Source: Pelomonas sp. Root405 (GTDB lineage Bacteria; Pseudomonadota; Gammaproteobacteria; Burkholderiales; Burkholderiaceae_C). From it: 64,000 nucleotides of DNA. Position 1 is the first letter of the stretch, and each line of letters opens with the position of its first letter. Under the pieces are notes generated by a model. That model worked only from the letters and a program-made list of their open reading frames with translations. It was not told the origin of the DNA and did not search any database. Below, piece after piece: positions 8,520-15,212 of the stretch. The stretch spans positions 1,439,554-1,503,553 of the forward strand of contig NZ_LMDU01000001.1 in NCBI RefSeq assembly GCF_001425165.1, written 5' to 3'. The translations under genes and the position numbers were made by a program.

Positions 8520-9899
8520 ATGAGCCTGTTCGATGTCTTGCTGCTGGGTCTGCTGGCCCTGATCCTGGTCCTGCTGATACTGATCTGGGTCCGCCAAAAG
8601 ACACCGCACGAGGTGCCACCGGAACTGCTGCAGAGCAACGAGCGCATGGAGCGCGAACTGCGTGACGAGCTGGGCCGCAGCGGCAGTTCCACCCGCCAGG
8701 AGTTGATGCAGGGCCTGGCCCAGTTCCAGCAGCTGCTGACGCAGGGACTGCAGGGCAGCAACCAGTCCCTGGCCCAGCAGGCGCTGGCTGCCCGCGAGGC
8801 CCAGGACGCCGCCGCGCTGCGCAATATGCAGGCCCAGGCCGAATCCATGCAGCGCCTGGCCGACGGCATGCGCGAGCAGCTGCAGGCGATGTCCCTGCTC
8901 AACGAGCAACGCATGGCCGAGTTGCGCCACACCGTCGAGCAGCGGCTGACCAGCATCCAGCAGGACAACGAGAAGAAGCTGGAGCAGATGCGCGCCACCG
9001 TCGACGAGAAGCTGCACGCGACGCTGGAGCAGCGCCTGGGCGAGAGCTTCAAGCAGGTGGCCGAGCGACTGGAGCAGGTGCACAAGGGCCTGGGCGAGAT
9101 GCAGAACCTGGCGCGCGACGTCGGCTCGCTCAACCGCGTGCTGACCAATGTGAAGACCCGCGGCGTGTTCGGCGAGGTGCAACTGGCCGGCCTGCTGGAG
9201 CAGGTGTTCACGCCCGAGCAATACGCCGCCAACGTGGCGACGCTGCCGGGCTCGAACGCGCGGGTCGAGTTTGCGATCAAGCTGCCGGGCCAGCGCGACG
9301 ATGGCCTGCCACTGTGGCTGCCCATCGACGCCAAGTTCCCGCGGGAAGACTACGAGCGCCTGCTCGACGCGCACGAGCGCGCCGATGCGCCGGCGGCCGA
9401 GGCCGCGGGCAAGGCCATCGAAGGGCGCCTGCGACTGGAGGCCCGCACCATCCGCGAGAAATACATCGGCCCGCCGCACACGACCGACTTCGCCATCCTC
9501 TTCGTCCCCACCGAGGGCCTCTACGCCGAGGCGCTGCGCCGCCCGGGGCTGATGGAGAGCCTGCAGCGCGAACACAAGGTCATGCTCTGCGGCCCCACCA
9601 CGTTGTTGGCCACGCTGACCAGCCTGCAGATGGGCTTTCGCACGCTGGCCCTGCAGCAGCGCAGCGCCGAGGTCTGGGATGTGCTGGGCGCCGTCAAGAC
9701 CGAGTTCGGCAAGTTCGGCGACGTGCTGGCCAAGGCCAAGCAGAAGCTCAAGGAAGCCGGCAACACGCTCGACGCCGCCGAGGTGCGTACGCGCGCGATG
9801 ACGCGCACGCTCAAGGGTGTGGAGGCCATGCCCGATGACGCGGCCCAGCGCATGCTCCAGCTCGGCAAGATGGGTGACGACGCCGAGGACGCCGAGTGA
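8520..9899 (+). CDS. rmuC: DNA recombination protein RmuC
   Basis: 459 residues. One N-terminal membrane helix (LLLGLLALILVLLILIWV), a long Gln/Glu-rich coiled coil to about residue 200, then the RmuC nuclease-like domain with GVFGEVQLAGLLEQVF, LPIDAKFPREDYERLL and MLCGPTTLLATLTSLQMGF. RmuC is linked to limiting inversions at short inverted repeats; its mechanism is poorly known. Its last codon overlaps the GTG start of the transporter gene downstream. Confidence 0.93.
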   Translation: MSLFDVLLLGLLALILVLLILIWVRQKTPHEVPPELLQSNERMERELRDELGRSGSSTRQELMQGLAQFQQLLTQGLQGSNQSLAQQALAAREAQDAAALRNMQAQAESMQRLADGMREQLQAMSLLNEQRMAELRHTVEQRLTSIQQDNEKKLEQMRATVDEKLHATLEQRLGESFKQVAERLEQVHKGLGEMQNLARDVGSLNRVLTNVKTRGVFGEVQLAGLLEQVFTPEQYAANVATLPGSNARVEFAIKLPGQRDDGLPLWLPIDAKFPREDYERLLDAHERADAPAAEAAGKAIEGRLRLEARTIREKYIGPPHTTDFAILFVPTEGLYAEALRRPGLMESLQREHKVMLCGPTTLLATLTSLQMGFRTLALQQRSAEVWDVLGAVKTEFGKFGDVLAKAKQKLKEAGNTLDAAEVRTRAMTRTLKGVEAMPDDAAQRMLQLGKMGDDAEDAE

Positions 9900-11077
9900 G
9901 CCAGGCGACGCCTGGCCAGGGCCAGAGCCTGCGCCATGCCTTCGTGTGGCTGATCGCCACCATGATCTGCGTGCATGCCTGCATGGCGGTCACGCGTGTC
10001 ACCGCCAGCCTGTGGGTGCTGCACCGCGGCTATGGCGAGGCCTCGGTCGGCCTGCTGCTCAGCCTGTTCGCCATCGCCCCCATCGCGCTGTCGCTCTGGG
10101 CCGGCCGCCTGGCCGACCGGCATGGCTTCCACCGCCCGGTCGGCGTGGGCGTGCTGCTGGCCGGCGTCGGCACGCTGCTGGCACTGGGTGTGCAGCAGCT
10201 CTGGGCGATTGCCATCGGTTGCCTGCTGTGTGGCGGCGCGGTGGCGGTGGCGGCCGTGGCGCTGCAGCGCGAGGCCGGGCTGATGGCCGACCAGCCGGGC
10301 GAGCTCAAGCGCATCTTCAGCTGGATGGCCCTCGGGCCGGCGCTGTCCAACGCGGTCGCGCCCATCCTCGCCGGCCTGCTGATCGACTACATCAGCATGA
10401 CGGCGGCCTTCGCCTTCGCTGCCGTGCTGCCCCTCCTGGCCTGGGCACTGGCGCACAAGGTGCCGCGGCATCCGCCGGCCGTCTTCACCAAGAGCTTCCG
10501 GGAGCCCGCGGCCTGGCATCTGTTCCGGCTGCCGGCGTTCCGGCGCCTCATCCTCGTCAACCTGGTGCTGTCGGCCGGCTGGGACGCGCACAGCTTCGTC
10601 GTGCCCGTGGTCGGGCATTCGCGCGGGCTGTCGGCAGCCAGCATCGGCCTGGTGCTGGGCTGCTTTGCGGCGGCCGCGATGGTGGTGCGCCTGGCCATCG
10701 TGCGCTTTGCCGACGACATCGACGAGGTCAAGGCGCTGCGCGGCGCCATGCTGCTGGCGATGCTCACCTTCATCGCCTACGCCTGGTTGCCCGGCACGGC
10801 GGGCCTGATGTGCGGCTCGGCCCTGCTGGGCATCGCGCTGGGCTCGGTGCAGCCCATGATCATGGCCATGCTGCACCGCGTGACGCCGCCTGAGCGCCAC
10901 GGCCAGGCCCTGGGCCTGCGCATGCTGACCGTCAACGGCGTGACCGTCGGCATGCCCGCCGGCTTCGGCATGCTGGCCGCGGCCACGGCACTGGCCGCGC
11001 CGATGTGGCTGATGGCCTCGCTGTTGCTGGTGGCGCAGTGGCCGGCGCGCAAGCTGCGCGGCGACGAGCCGGCCTGA
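9896..11077 (+). CDS. MFS transporter
   Basis: 393 residues with twelve predicted membrane helices. The loop between helices 2 and 3 contains LWAGRLADRHGFHRP, the family's D-R-x-G-R type motif. The GTG start at 9896 overlaps the rmuC stop (GTGA); no better start is visible. The substrate is unknown; the length and lack of long loops fit small-molecule or drug efflux families. It faces the convergent LytTR regulator gene with 6 bases between the stops. Confidence 0.85.
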   Translation: MSQATPGQGQSLRHAFVWLIATMICVHACMAVTRVTASLWVLHRGYGEASVGLLLSLFAIAPIALSLWAGRLADRHGFHRPVGVGVLLAGVGTLLALGVQQLWAIAIGCLLCGGAVAVAAVALQREAGLMADQPGELKRIFSWMALGPALSNAVAPILAGLLIDYISMTAAFAFAAVLPLLAWALAHKVPRHPPAVFTKSFREPAAWHLFRLPAFRRLILVNLVLSAGWDAHSFVVPVVGHSRGLSAASIGLVLGCFAAAAMVVRLAIVRFADDIDEVKALRGAMLLAMLTFIAYAWLPGTAGLMCGSALLGIALGSVQPMIMAMLHRVTPPERHGQALGLRMLTVNGVTVGMPAGFGMLAAATALAAPMWLMASLLLVAQWPARKLRGDEPA

Positions 11078-11083
11078 TCCCCA

Positions 11084-11848
11084 TCACATCGGCCTGAAAC
11101 GCGGCTGGAAGCTCTGGCTCACCGGCAGCCGTGTGTGGCCGTCCTTGAGCAGCACGTCCATGCCGCCCAGGCGCCGCTCCACGCGGGCCACCTGCGCCAG
11201 GTTGACGACAACGGCGCGGTGGATCTGCCAGAACTGCTCGGCGTCGAGCTGGGCAAGCAGCTCGCGCAGCGACAGCCGCAGCAGGAACTCGCCCTCGGCC
11301 GTGACGGCGCAGGTGTACTTGTTGTCGCTGCGGAAATGGCTCACGTCCGCCACCATCACCAGGTGCAGGCGCTCGCCCTGCGAGGCCTGCAGCCAGCGCA
11401 GCGGCGCGGCCGGCGTGGCGGGCGCGGGCGACAGCTTGGGCGGCGCCCACTGCTGCAGCCAGCGCGCCAGCTCGGCCGGCGGCAACTGCAGGCGTTGCTG
11501 CAGGCGCTGCACCGTCTCGCGCAGGCGTTCGGTGGCGAGGGGCTTGAGCAGATAGTCGACCGCGCCCTGGTCGAAGGCGGTCAGTGCGTGCGCGTCGTAG
11601 GCGGTGACGAAGACCACGTGGCACAGGCCCTTGATGCGCCGCGCCATCTGCAGCCCGTCCAGCCCGGGCAGGCGGATGTCGACGAAGACGATGTCGGGCC
11701 GCAGCTCCAGCACCAGGGCCAGGCCGTGGTCGCCGTCCTCGGCTTCGCCGATCACCAGCAACTGCGGCCACAGTTCGGCCAGGCCTTCGCGCAGGCGCTG
11801 GCGCGGCAGGGCTTCGTCTTCGATCAGCAGGGCGGTGGGGTTCTTCAT
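11084..11848 (-). CDS. LytTR-family response regulator (AlgR/LytR type)
   Basis: 254 residues. Receiver domain with acidic pocket (LIEDE), phospho-acceptor D57 in FVDIRLPG, switch Thr in VFVTAYDAHA and Lys in YLLKP; then a Pro/Ala-rich linker and a C-terminal LytTR DNA-binding domain (VSHFRSDNKYT, FWQIHRAVVVNL). The ATG at 11848 overlaps the kinase stop by ATGA, so the pair is coupled. It probably controls transcription at direct repeats; no target site could be identified. Confidence 0.9.
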   Translation of the reverse strand: MKNPTALLIEDEALPRQRLREGLAELWPQLLVIGEAEDGDHGLALVLELRPDIVFVDIRLPGLDGLQMARRIKGLCHVVFVTAYDAHALTAFDQGAVDYLLKPLATERLRETVQRLQQRLQLPPAELARWLQQWAPPKLSPAPATPAAPLRWLQASQGERLHLVMVADVSHFRSDNKYTCAVTAEGEFLLRLSLRELLAQLDAEQFWQIHRAVVVNLAQVARVERRLGGMDVLLKDGHTRLPVSQSFQPRFRPM

Positions 11849-12873
11849 GGGTTCCGGGCCGCCTCCCAAGGCAGGTCGATGCGCGCGCAGACGCCGCCGG
11901 TGGGGCGCTGCTGGATGCTCAGGCGGGCCGAGCCGCCGTACAGGCCGGCCAGCCGGTCGCGCAGGTTGGCCAGGCCCAGGCCCTGGTCCTGCGTGGGCGG
12001 CGCCGCAGCGGCTTGCAGGCCGACGCCGTCGTCACGCACTTCGAGCACGAGGCGGTCGCCCTCGCGCCGTGCGGCCAGGTCGATGCGCCCGCCCTGCGGC
12101 TTGGGTTCGATGCCGTGGCGCACCGCGTTCTCCACCAGGGTCAGCAGCATCAGTGGCGGCAGCGCGCAGTCCCGGCATTCCGGCTGCGGCTGCAGCCCGA
12201 AGTGCAGGCGCTCACCCAGCCGCGTGGCCATGACCGTGAGGTAGGCGCGCGCCAGCTCGAACTCGCGTTCCAGCGTGCTGGTGGGTTCGCGCAGCGAGGG
12301 CAGGGCCAGCCGCAGATAGTCATGCAGCTCGCCGAGAAAGCGCTCGGCGGTGGCCGGCTGGCTGCGGATCAGCTGCTGCAGGCTGGCCAGCGAATTGAAC
12401 AGGAAGTGCGGCTCGACCTGGGCCTGCAGTGCCTTCAGCTCGGTCAGGCTGACCTGTCGCGACAGCTCGGCCATGGCCGCCGTCTGCTCGGCGCGGGCCA
12501 GCCGCAGCGCGATGGCCTGCTCCTCGCGCCAGCGCCACCAGCGGGTGGGCAGGTGCATCAGCAGCGCGAAGGCGAAGCCTGGCAGCCAGGGCCGCCATTG
12601 CGACAGCGGGTTCTGCCAATTCGGCAGGTCGATGGCGGGCAGCAGCAGCGTGCCCGCCGCCGAGCCCAGGGCTGCGGCCAGCGGTACCGCCAGCGGCCAC
12701 CAGCGCCAGTTGAGCGTGAACCACGCGGCGCTGTAGGCCAGCCAGAGCTGGGCGGCCGGGGCCAGCCAGCGAGCGTGGGGCCAGATCCAGTGCAACAGGG
12801 CCAACGTCGCCCAGAACAGCAAGGCGGGGATAACGGCAGGAAGCAGGGCGCGGCGCAGCGGCGGGCGTGGCAT
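11845..12873 (-). CDS. LytS/AlgZ-type sensor histidine kinase
   Basis: 342 residues from the ATG at 12873, preceded by AGGTGA; a GTG at 12885 is an alternative. Four N-terminal hydrophobic helices, a coiled linker, then the His_kinase module (PF06580) with the phosphoacceptor His in VEPHFLFNSLASLQQ, and an ATPase domain with NAVRHGIEP (N box) and VRDDGVGL (G box). No extracytoplasmic sensor domain is evident, so the signal may come through the membrane helices or from the two secreted paralogues encoded just upstream. Confidence 0.88.
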   Translation of the reverse strand: MPRPPLRRALLPAVIPALLFWATLALLHWIWPHARWLAPAAQLWLAYSAAWFTLNWRWWPLAVPLAAALGSAAGTLLLPAIDLPNWQNPLSQWRPWLPGFAFALLMHLPTRWWRWREEQAIALRLARAEQTAAMAELSRQVSLTELKALQAQVEPHFLFNSLASLQQLIRSQPATAERFLGELHDYLRLALPSLREPTSTLEREFELARAYLTVMATRLGERLHFGLQPQPECRDCALPPLMLLTLVENAVRHGIEPKPQGGRIDLAARREGDRLVLEVRDDGVGLQAAAAPPTQDQGLGLANLRDRLAGLYGGSARLSIQQRPTGGVCARIDLPWEAARNP

Positions 12874-12889
12874 GGACTGGCTCACCTGC

Positions 12890-13579
12890 TCAATCCAGCG
12901 CCGCGTTCAGCAGCGGCGCGGGCGGTTCCTTCGCCATCTCCGCCTTGCGCTCTGCATCGGCGCGCCGCGCCGACTGCAGGTCGACGCCGATCTTCGTCGT
13001 GGTCGTCGGCACCTCTTTGCTGACAACCTGGAATTGCAGGTTGCGCGCCCAGACCTGGCCCTTACCGACCAGGGCGAGGCCGAGGACGACCTGCGCCGCG
13101 TCGGCTGGCACGTCGAACACGACACTGACGTCATGCCAGTTCCCGTCGGCTGCGAAGGCAGCGCCAGCGGGCAGCAGCGGTTCGACACCGGGCCGGGGCG
13201 TCACGATCGAGTTCAGCCCGCCCCAGCTGCCGCGGCCGAGAAAGAGCCCGGCCCAACCCTTCACGGTGTCGGCCCGCAGCTGGCCGCTGAAGCGCAGCCG
13301 TTGGCCCCCGTAGCCGGACAGGACCTGGTGCGCCGCACCCATGTCGACGCCCCAGGGCTTCGTGGACGCCACGAAGCGGACGGTCAGGCTGGGGCTGCCG
13401 GCCGCGTCGCTGGCGGGATCGATGCCGACTTCGTAGCCCTTCGAGTGCGACAGCGTGGCCTCGGAGAAGATGAAAGTGTTGTGCTCGAGCCAGCCTGAGG
13501 GTATGCGCAGCGGGGTGGCAGCGCCGACGCTGAGCACGATGGCGGCCAGCGGGGCGAGAAGGAGAGTGCGGTAGTCCAT
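12890..13579 (-). CDS. secreted beta-rich protein of unknown function, paralogue B
   Basis: 229 residues; the ATG at 13579 gives MDYRTLLLAPLAAIVLSVGA, a signal peptide. It shares with the next gene upstream the same start (MDYR-LL), a central RIRFSxQ/RLRFSGQ-type strand, WAGL, and a near-C-terminal GQVWARxxxxEVVxxEVPxT segment, so the two are tandem duplicates. The VW-x-(5)-V pattern followed by VP-T resembles the last strands of carbohydrate-binding jelly-roll modules; this is inference only. It lies 16 bases before the kinase gene, so the four genes probably form one unit. Confidence 0.75.
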   Translation of the reverse strand: MDYRTLLLAPLAAIVLSVGAATPLRIPSGWLEHNTFIFSEATLSHSKGYEVGIDPASDAAGSPSLTVRFVASTKPWGVDMGAAHQVLSGYGGQRLRFSGQLRADTVKGWAGLFLGRGSWGGLNSIVTPRPGVEPLLPAGAAFAADGNWHDVSVVFDVPADAAQVVLGLALVGKGQVWARNLQFQVVSKEVPTTTTKIGVDLQSARRADAERKAEMAKEPPAPLLNAALD

Positions 13580-13628
13580 GTGGGCTTGCCTTGGAGAGGG
13601 TTCTGATGCAAGGGCGGCTGGGCCGCAG

Positions 13629-14297
13629 CTACTGCAGCGATAGGTTTTGCGGGGGCGTGGGGTTGCGGTTGCGCATCTGCCACTCGCTCCACTCGCTGTC
13701 GGCCTTGATAAGCGCAGCGGCCTCGGCGCCGAAGCGGTGCGCGGTGACCGGTACTTCGGGCCCGACGATCTCCAGCTTGAAGCCACGTGCCCAAACCTGG
13801 CCGTTGCCGATCAGGGCTAGGCCGACAGTGGCCATGCCGTCGCCTGCTGCGGGGACGTCAGCCACGACGCTCACCTCGCACCACTCGGTGCAGCCAGCAG
13901 CGCCGCGCGGCGCGGTGGCGTCGGCCCCGGCCTCCGGGGAATTTGGCGCGACAAAGAGCGGCACGCCGCCCGAGGCGACGGCGAGCCCGGCCCAGCCGTC
14001 CACGCCGGTTGCCTTCACCTGCGCGGAAAAGCGTATGCGCCGAGCGGCATAGCCCCAAAGCGGTTGACTGATGCTGCCGATCTCATAGGCCTTGCGCTCG
14101 CCCAGCGCCTTGATGGTGAGGGCGCGCTGGCCGCCGTTCTCCGTCTCGGCGGCGACGCCCATCTCATGCGTGGTGCCCGGTGGCCAGGGGTGGCTGGCGC
14201 CGGAGAGCCAGCCGGCCGGCTGCCGCAGCGTCTCGGCACTGCTCGCGCTCAGCGCGAGCGCCGCCAGCGGGATGCTCAAAAGGGCTCGGTAGTCCAT
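13629..14297 (-). CDS. secreted beta-rich protein of unknown function, paralogue A
   Basis: 222 residues, signal peptide MDYRALLSIPLAALALSASS. Tandem paralogue of the gene at 12890-13579, 49 bases away, with the shared GYAARRIRFSAQ, GWAGLAV and GQVWARGFKLEIVGPEVPVT features. Two Cys (GCTEWCE) are specific to this copy and could form a disulfide. First gene of a probable operon with its paralogue and a LytS/LytR-type pair, which suggests that the secreted proteins belong to the sensing side or are the regulated output. Confidence 0.75.
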   Translation of the reverse strand: MDYRALLSIPLAALALSASSAETLRQPAGWLSGASHPWPPGTTHEMGVAAETENGGQRALTIKALGERKAYEIGSISQPLWGYAARRIRFSAQVKATGVDGWAGLAVASGGVPLFVAPNSPEAGADATAPRGAAGCTEWCEVSVVADVPAAGDGMATVGLALIGNGQVWARGFKLEIVGPEVPVTAHRFGAEAAALIKADSEWSEWQMRNRNPTPPQNLSLQ

Positions 14298-14600
14298 GCG
14301 TTCGTCCTGTCGGGTTGGTGGGGATGGCCCGCAATGTGACCGGCGTTTGACGAGCCGGCCCGCGCGATGCGACCAGCCAGCTTCGGCAGCGACGACGCAG
14401 CCGATGGCGCGACGAATGACCGCCTATCGGCCGTTCGCTTGAGCGGCGCAATTGGTCAGACCAATATACCGGCATCCTCAGCATCCTTATCTCGCCCGGC
14501 CGGCGGACGAGGGAACACTCGGTGGCAGGCGCTCGGTGCATCCGTTCTACTGCGCCGGCTGCGCCCTCTTCGGTGCCCCCGTCGCGATTGGAGTCTGGTG
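14298..14600. promoter_or_regulatory. divergent regulatory region
   Basis: 303 bases without a plausible gene, between the minus-strand secreted-protein genes and the plus-strand FecR-domain gene. It is slightly less GC-rich than its surroundings and contains the GntR-type palindrome at 14451-14465. No convincing sigma-70 pair stands out. Confidence 0.6.
14451..14465. promoter_or_regulatory. GntR/FadR-subfamily (PdhR/LldR-like) operator palindrome
   Basis: ATTGGT-CAG-ACCAAT is a perfect 6+3+6 palindrome and matches the ATTGGTnnnACCAAT consensus known for E. coli PdhR and close to that of LldR-type FadR-subfamily regulators. It lies 136 bases upstream of the FecR-domain gene and 154 bases from the divergent secreted-protein gene. 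No GntR gene is in the window. Confidence 0.55.
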
Positions 14601-15212
14601 ATGCGTTCGTTGCTACTCTGCCTGGCCCTGTGGGGTTCGGCCGCTTTCGCCCAGCCCGTCTGCGAGGTGATGGCCGTCAGCGGCGAGGCGCAGCGCGTGG
14701 ACGGCAAGGCGTTGGCGGTGGGCGACAAGCTCGATGTCGGCACCACGCTGCGCACCGGCGGCAACGGCCGCGTGCGCCTGCGGTTCATCGACGGCTCCGT
14801 TCTCGTGCTGGCCGACCGGAGCCAGCTGCGCATCGAGGCCTTCAGCGCCTCCGCCAGCCAGCCGCGTGCAGCCGAATTGCTGCTGGAGCTGGGCCTGATC
14901 GGCCAGCGTGTCACGCCGTCGGCGAGCGGCAGCTGGCAGGTGCGAACCCCCACCGCCGTGACGGCCGTGCGCGGCACCGAGTTCAGCGTCGAGGTCGGTG
15001 ACGACCTCGCGACGGCGGTGCATGTGAAGGCCGGCGAGGTCGATGTCGAAGCCACCGGCGCGCAGGCCCGCGCTGCCAAGCCGCGCCGGCCGGTGCGCCT
15101 GGCCAAGGCACTCAACGGCACCCGCTGCGATGCCAGCGAATGTGGCGCCGCCGTCGCCTGGGCCGCCGAGCGGGTGGCGCGCGTCGACCAGCGCCTGGGG
15201 TCGCTCGATTGA
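14601..15212 (+). CDS. secreted FecR-domain protein
   Basis: 203 residues from the ATG at 14601 (GGAG 7 bases upstream) with a signal peptide ending AAFAQ. The mature part is a FecR domain: VMAVSGEAQRVDGKALAVGDKL, TGGNGRVRLRFIDGSVLVLAD, and TPTAVTAVRGTEFSVEV, followed by a Lys/Arg-rich tail. Unlike Fe-dicitrate FecR it has no membrane helix or sigma-factor partner. FecR-domain proteins often neighbour CHASE2 receptors, as here: its stop overlaps the start of the next gene, so the two are coupled and may form one periplasmic sensor. Confidence 0.85.
   Translation: MRSLLLCLALWGSAAFAQPVCEVMAVSGEAQRVDGKALAVGDKLDVGTTLRTGGNGRVRLRFIDGSVLVLADRSQLRIEAFSASASQPRAAELLLELGLIGQRVTPSASGSWQVRTPTAVTAVRGTEFSVEVGDDLATAVHVKAGEVDVEATGAQARAAKPRRPVRLAKALNGTRCDASECGAAVAWAAERVARVDQRLGSLD

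Noticed and set aside
15140..15208. longer N-terminus of the CHASE2 protein
   Set aside because: The extra residues are Arg-rich, read out of the end of the FecR gene in another frame; the TTG at 15209 directly precedes the membrane helix.
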